The notes under the pieces: generated by a model
Told to the model about the DNA's origin: nothing
The model's database searches: none
The model's input: only the letters and a program-made list of their open reading frames with translations
Made by a program: the position numbers and the translations under genes
In this document: piece by piece, positions 10,596 to 18,970 of the stretch
How the letters are laid out: each line of letters starts with the position of its first letter
Numbering within the stretch: the first letter of the stretch is position 1
Source: Leptospira sp. WS58.C1
GTDB taxonomy: Bacteria > Spirochaetota > Leptospiria > Leptospirales > Leptospiraceae
DNA: 64,000 bases
Assembly (NCBI RefSeq): GCF_040833995.1
Contig: NZ_CP162137.1
Location: forward strand, 946,001-1,010,000
Direction of reading: 5' to 3'

Positions 10596-11150
10596 TTAAC
10601 TAATATAAGGTTCGTTGGGGATCTCGTTCGGGTTTTTCTTTCTTGCAGGGAAATGTTTGGCAAGTTCCCCCGTGAGTTCCTTAATTCCTACGAGTATCGC
10701 ATCCTTGGGAGCACCGGATTTGAAACCCTCTCCAATTTTGGAAGAGATCGAATTCAATTTTTCTTGTCCTATCCTTTTGTAGATCCCACGATCGGCCAAG
10801 GTTACGATCTTCTTTTCGGAAAGAAGAATATAGATCAATATCCCTGTATTTTCTTCCGTATCCCAAACTTTTAAAAAAGAGAACATTTCCACCGCTCGAT
10901 CTCTTGCGGTTTTACCGGAGAACACTTGGAATGGAGAGATCTTTGTCTCGATAGCGACCTTTAATTCTCCTCTATGGGTCTTTTCCGAGTCGGAGACCGC
11001 AGAAGTGATCTCTTTCAGATCTTTGGGACTAAAATATTTTCTTAATAAAGTAAAACCTGATAAAGGTCCGTTCCCGATCCTAAATAGGTCCAGGAAACCC
11101 GCAAAAATATTGCGTATCAGTCTTTCGGTTAAAGAAGGATATCTGCTCAT
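10596..11150 (-). CDS. TPM-domain protein, second copy (no export signal)
   Basis: Protein of 184 residues with a TPM (TLP18.3/Psb32/MOLO-1) domain: HRGELKVAIETK, TGILIYILLSEKKIVTLADRGIYKRIG and a terminal helical region. Unlike its neighbour it lacks a clear signal peptide and the Gly/Ser-rich tail, so it is probably cytoplasmic or peripheral. The ATG at 11150 has GGTGA at the right distance within the end of the previous gene; TTG and GTG codons a few triplets upstream are weaker. Third gene of a LemA-TPM-TPM operon, nearly overlapping the preceding stop. TPM proteins paired with LemA are usually linked to envelope maintenance, but the activity is unproven. Confidence 0.82.
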   Translation of the reverse strand: MSRYPSLTERLIRNIFAGFLDLFRIGNGPLSGFTLLRKYFSPKDLKEITSAVSDSEKTHRGELKVAIETKISPFQVFSGKTARDRAVEMFSFLKVWDTEENTGILIYILLSEKKIVTLADRGIYKRIGQEKLNSISSKIGEGFKSGAPKDAILVGIKELTGELAKHFPARKKNPNEIPNEPYIS

Positions 11151-11155
11151 AAGAA

Positions 11156-12043
11156 TCACCAATCCGAAGAGGATCCTCCTCCGCTAAAATCTCCTCCGCC
11201 CCCGCTAAAAGAGTCACCGGAAGAAGAGGAACTCCAGCCTGAATCGCTGGAACTATAGGAACTCCAAGAGCCCCCGGACCATCCCCCTCCGCCAGAACCT
11301 GGATTTTTGGCCGCTATGTATATGATACAAAGTAGTATGAAGAAGATTACCAAAAGTGGAAGCATGATTTCTAAAGAAAAACCTAATAATCCTCCCACCC
11401 AATACCCTAGATAAGTTGCTACTCCTGCCTGGAGTAAGCTGAATAATTTTTTGAATAAGAAACCTACTACAATTCCGATTACGACCAATGCGCCGATATA
11501 AAGTCCGAAATAATCGTCTTCCGTTGCCGAGCTTGATTCATAACTGGTGGAGCTCGGTTCCGGCAAAGGTTCTCCGTCTATAAGTCCGAGAATTTTATCG
11601 ATCCCTTGGTCGATCCCTTCGAAATATTTACCTTCCTTGAATAAGGGTCTAACGTACTCCAACTGAATCCGTTTGCTGATTACATCAGGGATGGCACCTT
11701 CTAACCCTCTTCCGATCTCAAAACGCATTTTACGATCGTCTTTTGCGATTAGGAAAATGACCCCATCCGCTATTCCTTTTCTTCCTATTTTCCAATTTTC
11801 CGCAAGACGGATGGAATATTGTTCAATGGTCTCCTCTCCCGTTGTCGGGATAATGACCAAAACCACTTGGCTTCCTTTACGTTTTTCGAAATTCTTTAGT
11901 TTATCTTCTAAACTAGAAACTTCTTCTCCGCTTAACGTCGACGTCAGGTCGGTGACCCTATGCGTCAATTTGGGAATGGGGACTTGGTCCGCAAAAATCC
12001 CGGAACAAAATAGGATAATCGGAAGAAAGAGTAGCCTTCTCAT
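11156..12043 (-). CDS. TPM-domain membrane protein (YgcG-like)
   Basis: Exported membrane protein of 295 residues. It has a signal peptide (residues 1-18), a TPM domain at about 25-150 (LTSTLSGEEVSSLEDKL, GSQVVLVIIPTTGEETIEQYSIRLAENW, LIAKDDRKMRFEIGRGLEG), two to three membrane helices at about 180-245, and a C-terminal tail made almost only of Gly, Ser and Trp. This order is the YgcG/TPM_phosphatase architecture found beside LemA. It starts 14 bases after the lemA stop, so the two are co-transcribed. A phosphatase activity claimed for plant relatives should not be assumed here. Confidence 0.88.
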   Translation of the reverse strand: MRRLLFLPIILFCSGIFADQVPIPKLTHRVTDLTSTLSGEEVSSLEDKLKNFEKRKGSQVVLVIIPTTGEETIEQYSIRLAENWKIGRKGIADGVIFLIAKDDRKMRFEIGRGLEGAIPDVISKRIQLEYVRPLFKEGKYFEGIDQGIDKILGLIDGEPLPEPSSTSYESSSATEDDYFGLYIGALVVIGIVVGFLFKKLFSLLQAGVATYLGYWVGGLLGFSLEIMLPLLVIFFILLCIIYIAAKNPGSGGGGWSGGSWSSYSSSDSGWSSSSSGDSFSGGGGDFSGGGSSSDW

Positions 12044-12057
12044 TTGGGATCCGAGTT

Positions 12058-12669
12058 TTAAAATTGGACTTGAGGAGGTTTCGAAATTTCCTTCTCGTTC
12101 TCCACGCTGAAATTCGGTTTTACGTCATAGCCGAAAATTTTAGCTGTGATCACGTTCGGAAACGTCCTGACGGTGATATTGTATTCTTGGACTGCAGTGA
12201 TGTATCGGTTTCTGGCAACAGCGATCCGATTTTCAGTTCCTTCTAATTGCGCTTGTAGCCCGATAAAACTTTTATCCGATTTAAGGTCCGGATATTTTTC
12301 CACCACAACCATCAACCTCGATAGTGCCGAGGTCATTTGTCCTTGCGCCTGGTTGAATTTCGCAAACAGTTCAGGATTATTTAATATTTCAGGTGTAGCT
12401 TGGACGGAACCCACGCTAGCCCTGGCCCTGGTCACCTCGATCAGTACCTCTTTTTCTTGAGCGGCGTAACCTTTGACGGTATTGACTAGGTTCGGGATTA
12501 GGTCGGCCCTTCTCTGGTACATATTAATTACTTCCGACCAGGCGGCTTTTACCTGTTCGTCTTGGACTTGGATCGTATTATAACCGCATGAATTTGTGAA
12601 AAACAAGATCAGACCGGTAAAACCGATCAAAAAACCTTTGCGGATCCGAAAAAAATCGCCTTGGGACAT
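12058..12669 (-). CDS. lemA: LemA family protein
   Basis: LemA-family protein of 203 residues, membrane-anchored and mostly helical. The start ATG at 12669 is fixed by GGAGG six bases upstream; an upstream in-frame start has no such site. A hydrophobic N-terminus ends in TNSCGYN, which could be a lipobox. Family motifs: VQDEQVKAAWSEVINMYQRRADLIPNLV, VKGYAAQEKEV and the C-terminal YNITVRTFPNVITAKIFGY. First gene of the LemA-TPM-TPM operon. Its biochemical role is unknown; the pairing with TPM proteins is widespread. Confidence 0.92.
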   Translation of the reverse strand: MSQGDFFRIRKGFLIGFTGLILFFTNSCGYNTIQVQDEQVKAAWSEVINMYQRRADLIPNLVNTVKGYAAQEKEVLIEVTRARASVGSVQATPEILNNPELFAKFNQAQGQMTSALSRLMVVVEKYPDLKSDKSFIGLQAQLEGTENRIAVARNRYITAVQEYNITVRTFPNVITAKIFGYDVKPNFSVENEKEISKPPQVQF

Positions 12670-12744
12670 TCCTACCTCCGACCTGCGGAATTCTGTAAGG
12701 AAAACGTCCCTTGGCAATCGGTTTTTTCTAAGAACATTTAAGTT

Positions 12745-12882
12745 TTATGCCGCCTCTTTTGGGAAATTTTCGTGTTTTTCCAGTGCTCTTTTGCGGATTT
12801 CTTCGATGAGTTTGTCTGCGAGCATTTCGGCTAGAGCGGATATTTTTTCTTGGTTGATCGAGTTTCTATAGTCGGTTTTCAT
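12745..12882 (-). CDS. Small hypothetical protein, 45 residues
   Basis: A short helical, charged protein of unknown function (starts MKTDYRNSINQEKISALAEM, then basic and acidic residues, ending PKEAA). The reason to believe in it is the start: ATG at 12882 is preceded by AAGGAGG with five intervening bases, one of the best ribosome-binding sites in the window. No signal peptide or membrane segment. Located upstream of lemA on the same strand, 75 bases away, so it may belong to the same transcript. Confidence 0.6.
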   Translation of the reverse strand: MKTDYRNSINQEKISALAEMLADKLIEEIRKRALEKHENFPKEAA

Positions 12883-13019
12883 TGGCGCCTCCTTGTGGTC
12901 CGAATATAAAAATACATGGACCCCCGGACAAATCGGCCGGGCAGAAAACAAAAAACCGGGAAAATTCCCCGACTGCCTCTACCGATAAATAGAAAAATGG
13001 CAAGGGCCGCCCTGGACGA

Positions 13020-14750
13020 ATGGAATTGGATTATAAGACCCGACTCGAGGAAATCGAGAAGGTAGACGGTTATTTTCGTAGGTCCCCGGAAGGGATTTGG
13101 TCCTACGAACTGGATTCTCCCTTAGACACCACTCTTCCGATTGAGGAGCAGTGCAGGCTGATCTATGAAAATGCAAGACTCACGCACTGTAACGATACCA
13201 TGGCAAGGATTTACGGGTATCATAATGCGGAAGAGATCAAAGGTGTTCTATTAAAAGATATCGTTAGACCGACTAACAAGATGAATATGTTCGGTATTAA
13301 CGATTTTATTCGTTCCGGCTATAAGATACACGATAGCGAATCGGAAGAGATAGATCTAAGAGGAAAACGTAAGTATTTTTTAAGCAGCGCATTAGGGGTT
13401 GTGGAGAAGGGGCACTTACTTAGAGCTTGGGGTGTGCTGAAGGACATTACCGCTATTCGGGCTGCCGAATCCAGACTGAAGAGGACAATCGCTTTAGAAA
13501 GTCTACTCACTCAGCTCTCCCGATATTTTTTAAGTGTAGAACCCGGAAACACTACGGAAGCGGTGAATCACGCGTTAGGTGAGCTTGGAAAATTTTGCGG
13601 AGCGGACAGGGCATTTTTATTTTTATACACCCATGCGGGTCTAACCATCTCTAATACGAACGAGTGGTGCGCGGACGGGATTGAACATAGGATCCATCTA
13701 TTACAAAATCTTCCTATAGAAACGTTTCCTAAATCGGATTACGAAACCATCAGTAATAAGGGCCATATCGTTTATGATTCTTTGGATAATGTGCCTTCTA
13801 CCCATGCTTCCTTACGAAATCTTTTGGAAAGACGGGGGACTCGTTCTTTGGTAGTGGTAGGTCTTTCATCCCGAGACGAGGAGCTCGGTTTTATCGGATT
13901 CGATTCGGTAAAAGGCCAAAAACTTTGGACGGAAGAAGATATTTATATTCTGAGATTAGTGGGTGACCTGATCGTTCTTGCTTTCGATAGACAAAAAAGA
14001 GAATCGGATCTGAACGATTTTTATGAAAGAATGAATCACGATCTGGAATTGGCGCGTCTTACACAAAGATCCTTGGTCTCCAGAGAGTTTCCTAGTTCTC
14101 CTTTTTATAAAATGGATAGTTATTTTCGTCCTTTCGAAAAAGTGGGAGGAGATATCATAACGTATATCCAACATGAGACCGGTGTATTGGATATTTTATT
14201 CGGAGATGTATCCGGTCATGGGATCTCCTCCGCTATGGTTTCCGGAATGGCGGTACTTTCTTTCAGGCACCATGCTAAGGCCGGTCTTTCCCCCGCGGAA
14301 GGTATACAACAATTCGTGAAAGATCTAAAACCTATGGTGGTGGAACATCATATCGCCGCCGTTTGGGCCAGATTTTTCCCTTTGGAGAAGAAGTTGGTAT
14401 ACTCGTATGCGGGCCATCCGCCTATCGTTTTGTTTAGAGGAGAAGAAAAGATCGAACTAAAAGGTATGAATCTTCCGCTTCTGATCTTCGATTCGATAGA
14501 ATATTTTAACGAATCCGTTAAATTACAAAAAAATGATAGGATCGTTTTTTATTCCGACGGAATGTACGAAGTATTCAATGCGGAAGGTAGAATATTGGAT
14601 CTGCCGGGATTCCAAGACATTTTACTCCAACATAGGGATCTCGGAAATTTAGACGAATATTTAGATCAGGTTGTCTCCGAGGTATTCCAATTTTCGGAAG
14701 GTGTGTTCGGTGACGATATGGCGATGCTCGTGATCGATATTAACGGGTAA
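13020..14750 (+). CDS. PAS-GAF-SpoIIE (PP2C-type) serine phosphatase
   Basis: Signalling phosphatase of 576 residues. Residues about 25-155 are a PAS-like sensor (YENARLTHCNDTMARIYGY, then AWGVLKDITAIRAAE), about 165-335 a GAF domain (ALGELGKFCGADRAFLF ... ELGFIGFDSV), and about 350-576 a SpoIIE/RsbU PP2C domain with metal-site motifs VGGDI, FGDVSGHGISSAM, and the terminal FYSDGMYE and GDDMAML. Such proteins dephosphorylate anti-sigma-factor antagonists in partner-switching cascades. No transmembrane segment, so a cytosolic sensor is likely. No partner (STAS or HATPase) gene is nearby. The ribosome-binding site before ATG is poor. Confidence 0.9.
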   Translation: MELDYKTRLEEIEKVDGYFRRSPEGIWSYELDSPLDTTLPIEEQCRLIYENARLTHCNDTMARIYGYHNAEEIKGVLLKDIVRPTNKMNMFGINDFIRSGYKIHDSESEEIDLRGKRKYFLSSALGVVEKGHLLRAWGVLKDITAIRAAESRLKRTIALESLLTQLSRYFLSVEPGNTTEAVNHALGELGKFCGADRAFLFLYTHAGLTISNTNEWCADGIEHRIHLLQNLPIETFPKSDYETISNKGHIVYDSLDNVPSTHASLRNLLERRGTRSLVVVGLSSRDEELGFIGFDSVKGQKLWTEEDIYILRLVGDLIVLAFDRQKRESDLNDFYERMNHDLELARLTQRSLVSREFPSSPFYKMDSYFRPFEKVGGDIITYIQHETGVLDILFGDVSGHGISSAMVSGMAVLSFRHHAKAGLSPAEGIQQFVKDLKPMVVEHHIAAVWARFFPLEKKLVYSYAGHPPIVLFRGEEKIELKGMNLPLLIFDSIEYFNESVKLQKNDRIVFYSDGMYEVFNAEGRILDLPGFQDILLQHRDLGNLDEYLDQVVSEVFQFSEGVFGDDMAMLVIDING

Positions 14751-14787
14751 GATCTGCAGTTTATTATCTATAGCTAAATTCTATTTC

Positions 14788-15732
14788 TTACTCTAAAACT
14801 TTTTTCTTTCTTCCTAATAAAAAAACTCCGGATAGAACGATGAACGTTCCGACAACGTTTTCCCAGGTGATGATCTCTCCTAAAAGGATCGCGGCTAAAA
14901 ATAATGTAAATACAGGACCGACACTTCCAGCGATGGAAGCTTTATTGGAGCCTATTCTTTGGATACCTGCAGTCGTTAAGAAAGCGGGAACCACGGTAGT
15001 CAAAAATCCCAACGCGAATCCGTAACCGTAGATCTGCCATGGTTGGTCTATTAGGATTCTGTAATTCTTAGTGAAAAAGAAATGAATCAGCACAAAAACT
15101 CCGGACCAGATCATTAAAAGAGCCGTAAATTTCCGTGAGCCCAGTTTAGGGATCATCTGCCCGCTACCTATTAGGTAGATTGCATAAGCCAATGCGGATA
15201 AAAATACTAAACTTCCTCCGATCCATGCGGACTTACCTTGAGTCTCTGCATCCGGCAAAAATGCCAATAGGATGCCCGAGTATGTGAGAGCCACGGAGTA
15301 GACCTCGATCCTATGAACCTTCTTCTTTAAAAAAACAAAACCTAATAGAAGAACAAGTGCAGGAAATGTAAATAAGACTAGTCTTTCCATGGAGGCGGAT
15401 AGGTATTCCAATCCCCAAAAATCGAAAAAGCTGGCCATATAATAACCGATGAATGCGAGTAAAACCACAATCCCGTAATCTTTGCGAGAGATCGATTTGT
15501 TCGAGTTTTTAGAAGATTCTTGGTAAAGAACAAATGCGAAAAACGGGATCGCAAATATCATTCTTAACGCCAAAACAGTAACCGAGTCTATTCCAAATTT
15601 ATAAACTAATTTTACAAGCACTCCTTTTGAGGAGAATAAGACAGTTCCCGCCAGAGCGTATAGATAACCCAAGGTTTCTTCGCTAAGTCCTAGAAAGAAA
15701 TGTTCTTTGGTTTTCTCGGAAGTCTGGCCCAT
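14788..15732 (-). CDS. EamA/DMT family transporter
   Basis: Inner-membrane protein of 314 residues with ten hydrophobic helices arranged as two EamA halves (YLYALAGTVLFSSKGVLVKL in the first; SLVFLSALAYAIYLIGSG in the second). Drug/metabolite transporter superfamily, typically exporters of amino acids or other metabolites; the substrate is not readable. A soluble, Ser/Lys-rich loop follows helix 2. Converges with the phosphatase gene with 37 bases between. Confidence 0.9.
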   Translation of the reverse strand: MGQTSEKTKEHFFLGLSEETLGYLYALAGTVLFSSKGVLVKLVYKFGIDSVTVLALRMIFAIPFFAFVLYQESSKNSNKSISRKDYGIVVLLAFIGYYMASFFDFWGLEYLSASMERLVLFTFPALVLLLGFVFLKKKVHRIEVYSVALTYSGILLAFLPDAETQGKSAWIGGSLVFLSALAYAIYLIGSGQMIPKLGSRKFTALLMIWSGVFVLIHFFFTKNYRILIDQPWQIYGYGFALGFLTTVVPAFLTTAGIQRIGSNKASIAGSVGPVFTLFLAAILLGEIITWENVVGTFIVLSGVFLLGRKKKVLE

Positions 15733-15865
15733 TCTTCCAGGTTTTAATAGGCCCGATTTGATTAAAGTAGGAATCTATTAAAATGAATGAAAGAGTATAG
15801 TCCGGTTCTTACTTCAAATTCCGGGGAAGTCCTACGATAATAACGATATGTTTGGGAATTGTAAC

Positions 15866-16552
15866 CTAACGTCCCAAAAAGAAATAATTCAATTCTTTCC
15901 TGGAAGTTAAAAATCCTCCTCCCGGATGGATTGCCGGAAAAAAAGAATCTCCGGCAATTTCTGAGGTAGCTTTTAGATCTCTGATCTGTCCGTAACATTC
16001 CGAAAGATAGAAAGCATGTCCACATCCTAATAGATGGTATCCTTCATGGATCATTGTATTTGAGGCCCCACCTACGAGTAAATGTCCGAGAGAAGCAGTA
16101 TGGGCTAAAACAAATCCTCTAGTCCCTGTGTGGCTATCCACTGCTCCTAATACTTCGAACGTGGGGATAAAGAATAACGCTAGAATATAAGAAGCGAATT
16201 CGTATGCGATATCCGAGAACCTAACTCCGGCAAAGGCTAAGATCCGATCGCAACCTTCCGGCAGCTCCGCTTTATATAGTTCTTCCATGATCGCTTTACC
16301 CGTCCAACCTGGCCTTTTCCAATCTTTTACTTGGGCGACCTTAGCCTGCAAATTATATAGGATCAATTCTTCATTCCAAGAATCGAATAGATAGTCCATT
16401 CTTTCTTTTGAAACGTTTTCGTCCTTCCAAACGCAGACTCGTATGGTCTTCATTTTTCCATACTCGTAGGTTTCTCGTACCGAAGATTTATGAAATCCCA
16501 CAGTGGTGCAGGAGGTTAGTATTAGGATGAGAAGGAAACGAATATGTCGCAT
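15866..16552 (-). CDS. Lipoprotein with metzincin zinc-protease motif
   Basis: Exported protein of 228 residues. The N-terminus from the ATG at 16552 is a signal peptide with lipobox LILTSC (Cys about 15). Near residue 173 the sequence MIHEGYHLLGCGHAF fits the metzincin zinc site HExxHxxGxxH exactly, with all three His and the Glu present. Upstream is GTRGFVLAHTASLGHLL. This suggests a surface or periplasmic metalloprotease, although the whole protein is not a family I recognise. A longer in-frame ORF begins at 16660 but would bury the signal peptide and overlap the divergent neighbour. The downstream Met-turn expected of metzincins is not obvious. Confidence 0.62.
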   Translation of the reverse strand: MRHIRFLLILILTSCTTVGFHKSSVRETYEYGKMKTIRVCVWKDENVSKERMDYLFDSWNEELILYNLQAKVAQVKDWKRPGWTGKAIMEELYKAELPEGCDRILAFAGVRFSDIAYEFASYILALFFIPTFEVLGAVDSHTGTRGFVLAHTASLGHLLVGGASNTMIHEGYHLLGCGHAFYLSECYGQIRDLKATSEIAGDSFFPAIHPGGGFLTSRKELNYFFLGR

Positions 16553-16647
16553 GTTTGCAATTCTTTGAAACCTTAGAAAAACTCCTTGGAAAAGCAAGGA
16601 CTTTCGTTCGATACTTATATTGATCCTCCCAGGTAGGTGCAACGTCC

Positions 16648-17028
16648 ATGAGGGCCGCAAAACCGCAAAAAGCGATCACACCGTTTCGTTTATTATTTTT
16701 GCTCCCTTTGATCCTATTCATTGTTACCACGATTTTAGGAGAGGGGTTGAGACTATACCGTTTGGCGGAAGAAAGGTCGATGTATTCCAGTAAACCGGTC
16801 TTGGATAGGTTAGTGGAAGACTTCAATATGGAGAGTATGTTCCATAAATATGGATATGATTTTCGGAACAGAATGAACCAGGAAGAAAGGAATGTCACCG
16901 GGACCATTAAGGACAATCCGATGGAGAGAACGATCCCCAAGATTTTTTTTGTACTTACTATCAGTAGCTATCCGATATACTCTTTTTTTAAATTACTGAA
17001 AGACATGTCAGAACAGTCGAAGGTTTAG
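16648..17028 (+). CDS. Small membrane protein, first of a tandem pair
   Basis: Protein of 126 residues, unknown function. Two hydrophobic segments (about residues 12-30 and 96-113) enclose a polar middle with FHKYGYDFRNRMNQEERNV. The next gene shares this plan and several motifs (AYEYGSDYRNKIPENESRA, then a second helix and RLFKD / KLLKD), so they are tandem duplicates. The stop is six bases before the next start, so they are one transcript. No similarity to a named family is recognised. Confidence 0.7.
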   Translation: MRAAKPQKAITPFRLLFLLPLILFIVTTILGEGLRLYRLAEERSMYSSKPVLDRLVEDFNMESMFHKYGYDFRNRMNQEERNVTGTIKDNPMERTIPKIFFVLTISSYPIYSFFKLLKDMSEQSKV

Positions 17029-17034
17029 GCGGAT

Positions 17035-17520
17035 ATGAGCACGGTAAAACCTAAGAATAAAAAACAAACGAAGAAGAGCATATCGAACAATAGGTCTTCT
17101 TCTCCTTTGTTCCTGCTATTGGTAGGGATTCCGTTCTTCTTTTTTCTGCTTAGCGCAATGCTCGGAAGCGTTCTGAAAATAGATCGGGTTAGTTCTGAAT
17201 CCGCATTTGAGAACAGGTTGAATCCGATCGAAAAGGCCTGGAGAGGTCTGAAGCTAAAAGTATATGCGTATGAATACGGCTCGGACTATCGAAATAAGAT
17301 CCCCGAAAACGAGAGCCGTGCCTTGGGTTTAATACGTGAATCCGTTCTAGAATCCACTCTTCCTAGATATCTTTTTCTATTTCTAGCGATCGCCGTACCA
17401 TTTTACTTTTTCGTAAGGTTGTTCAAGGACAAACCCCAAAAGAAGGCAGTATGGCCGGTTCCGGTAACCGCAGTTTCAAAGGTCAGGAAAACTTCCACAC
17501 TTACCCAAAAAAAATCCTAA
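17035..17520 (+). CDS. Small membrane protein, second of a tandem pair
   Basis: Protein of 161 residues related to the preceding gene: a Lys-rich cytoplasmic head, helix at about 22-42 (FLLLVGIPFFFFLLSAMLG), a polar domain with YEYGSDYRNKIPENES, a second helix at about 108-126 and a basic tail. No enzyme motif. The two probably form a hetero-oligomer or are redundant copies; this is inference from the tandem arrangement and shared motifs only. Confidence 0.7.
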   Translation: MSTVKPKNKKQTKKSISNNRSSSPLFLLLVGIPFFFFLLSAMLGSVLKIDRVSSESAFENRLNPIEKAWRGLKLKVYAYEYGSDYRNKIPENESRALGLIRESVLESTLPRYLFLFLAIAVPFYFFVRLFKDKPQKKAVWPVPVTAVSKVRKTSTLTQKKS

Positions 17521-17570
17521 AGAGTTAAAATAGATTTGATTACGTTATTATGGCGTATTGAACATGTCGT

Positions 17571-18302
17571 ATGCTTCCAAGTAGACGATATTCGAATTTT
17601 CGTAAAATTATTACCCTAATCGGTGTATTTGTATTATTTCTCCAAAACTGTACTTTAGATAAAAGGATAGAATTCGCGGGAGAGGATAAATTAGGCCTGG
17701 AAACAGGAAGTAACCCTTGCCAGGAACTAACACATTATAATCGTTGGTTTGCTCTTTACGGTCTATGGCGCATCCCTGGTTCGAGGGATACGGAGATAGA
17801 AAAGAAAGAAGGTAAGGTCTATTTCGCAGAACATTCCGTAAATTGGTGGCAGGCTAGTCTGAACGTGCTCACCGGTTTTTTTAGCACCATCACATTCTAT
17901 AAAGTAACCGTAAATGAATGCGATCTTGGAACCAGATTCGTTCATAGAGACCAATACGAAAAATTCTTTGAAGAAGAAAGAACAAAGGCTCACTCGGAGT
18001 TCTTCTCAAAAACCGAAAGAGAATTGGAAGATGCTTTACGTAAGTATTTGGATAAAACAAGCCCGGCGGAAAATGCGGGTAAAAATTATAGCATGATCAT
18101 CTTGAGAACCGGTAAGACTACTGAAGCAAGGGTAGTGGGCCAGGATGTGGATACTATTAAACTGGAAACGGAAGATTCTAACGGACAAAAGCATGAGTTT
18201 ACTCTTCCGAAAAAAGAAGTCTATAAAGTGATCTTCGCTACTAAGATCATCAAGGTGAAAGACTCTCCACCGGTTAAAGAGACCGGAAAAGAAAAACACT
18301 AA
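17571..18302 (+). CDS. Hypothetical lipoprotein
   Basis: Lipoprotein of 243 residues with signal peptide and lipobox LFLQNC (Cys about 27). The mature part has a Cys-containing region (NPCQELTHYNRWFALYGLWRI) followed by a hydrophobic patch (NVLTGFFSTITFYKVTVNEC), which resembles short Leptospira lipoproteins related to Bor/lambda-type serum-resistance proteins in layout, though I cannot confirm this. The last 80 residues form a strand-rich domain ending in Lys-rich residues (EARVVGQDVDTIKLET). Followed by a strong terminator. Confidence 0.72.
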   Translation: MLPSRRYSNFRKIITLIGVFVLFLQNCTLDKRIEFAGEDKLGLETGSNPCQELTHYNRWFALYGLWRIPGSRDTEIEKKEGKVYFAEHSVNWWQASLNVLTGFFSTITFYKVTVNECDLGTRFVHRDQYEKFFEEERTKAHSEFFSKTERELEDALRKYLDKTSPAENAGKNYSMIILRTGKTTEARVVGQDVDTIKLETEDSNGQKHEFTLPKKEVYKVIFATKIIKVKDSPPVKETGKEKH

Positions 18303-18309
18303 TCTTTTT

Positions 18310-18335
18310 TCGTATCCCTTCTTCGAGGGATACGA
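18310..18335 (+). terminator. Intrinsic terminator after the 17571-18302 gene
   Basis: TCGTATCCCT and AGGGATACGA are perfect 10-base inverted arms around a TCTTCG loop, starting seven bases after the stop and followed by TTTCTCATTTT. Confidence 0.8.
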
Positions 18336-18430
18336 TTTCTCATTTTCAGTCAATAAATTTAACCGTTAGAAAAATCCTACTTGTGCATAAACCATATCTT
18401 CGCTTATCATACGGACAAGGAAATTCTCCT

Positions 18431-18952
18431 ATGGTATCCTGTCGTATTTTATTCGGATCTATACTTTATAAATTTATAATACTCTTGTTCGTTATGCCGA
18501 TTTTGAACTGTGGATTAGCTTTAGGGTACCAAGCCGAAGAGCAGGCTGCTAAGGCTTCGGAAAATAATAATAATGATTCGATGTTAGCTGCGTTAGGTTT
18601 GTTAAGCGGGAATTCGAGCAGTTTGCTTAGCTTTTCTCCTTCTCCATTGACGTTTTCCGCCTCAACGGGAAAATCAGCGTATGATATAACTGTTAATTAC
18701 TGGCCTGGTTCAGGCACAGGGGAGTTACGTATCGATCCGGTCTGGAATGGGATAATGTCTTGTGCTCCACAAGAAGGAGTGTTCGCGGTGTTTAACGACG
18801 ACACATATCCTTTGACTTTTGCTAATGTTTCTTTCGACTGTTTTATTACCGGAATTGGCGAAGTATCGCATATTGTGGATATGGCTATCGGATCCGGACT
18901 TCCGAGTGTAGGAACGAACCTCGGAAATCTAAGCGTAACTGTAACTCCTTAG
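18431..18952 (+). CDS. Lipoprotein, copy 1 of a three-gene family
   Basis: Lipoprotein of 173 residues, signal peptide with lipobox MPILNC. I start at the ATG at 18431 (AAGGA nine bases upstream) rather than at a GTG 16 codons earlier. Mature part: an Ala/Asn-rich linker, then LSGNSSSLLSFSPSPLTFSA, a strand-rich beta domain and a closing GLPSVGTNLGNLSVTV. The genes at 19881 and 20566 share the short helical linker ending in L-LL-S/G-NS, a following FxPxxLxxxxG block and Cys positions. Unknown function, probably surface-exposed; the small immunoglobulin-like size is suggestive only. Confidence 0.68.
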   Translation: MVSCRILFGSILYKFIILLFVMPILNCGLALGYQAEEQAAKASENNNNDSMLAALGLLSGNSSSLLSFSPSPLTFSASTGKSAYDITVNYWPGSGTGELRIDPVWNGIMSCAPQEGVFAVFNDDTYPLTFANVSFDCFITGIGEVSHIVDMAIGSGLPSVGTNLGNLSVTVTP

Positions 18953-18970
18953 TCCGAGTTTTAAAACGTT

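Noticed and set aside
12951..13019. Terminator-like CCGGG...CCCCG hairpin before the phosphatase gene
   Set aside because: The stem is only about four to five pairs, and no gene on the minus strand ends there.
16488..16940. 150-codon open frame on the minus strand opposite the first membrane gene
   Set aside because: Overlaps two better-supported genes and lacks a ribosome-binding site or a recognisable plan.
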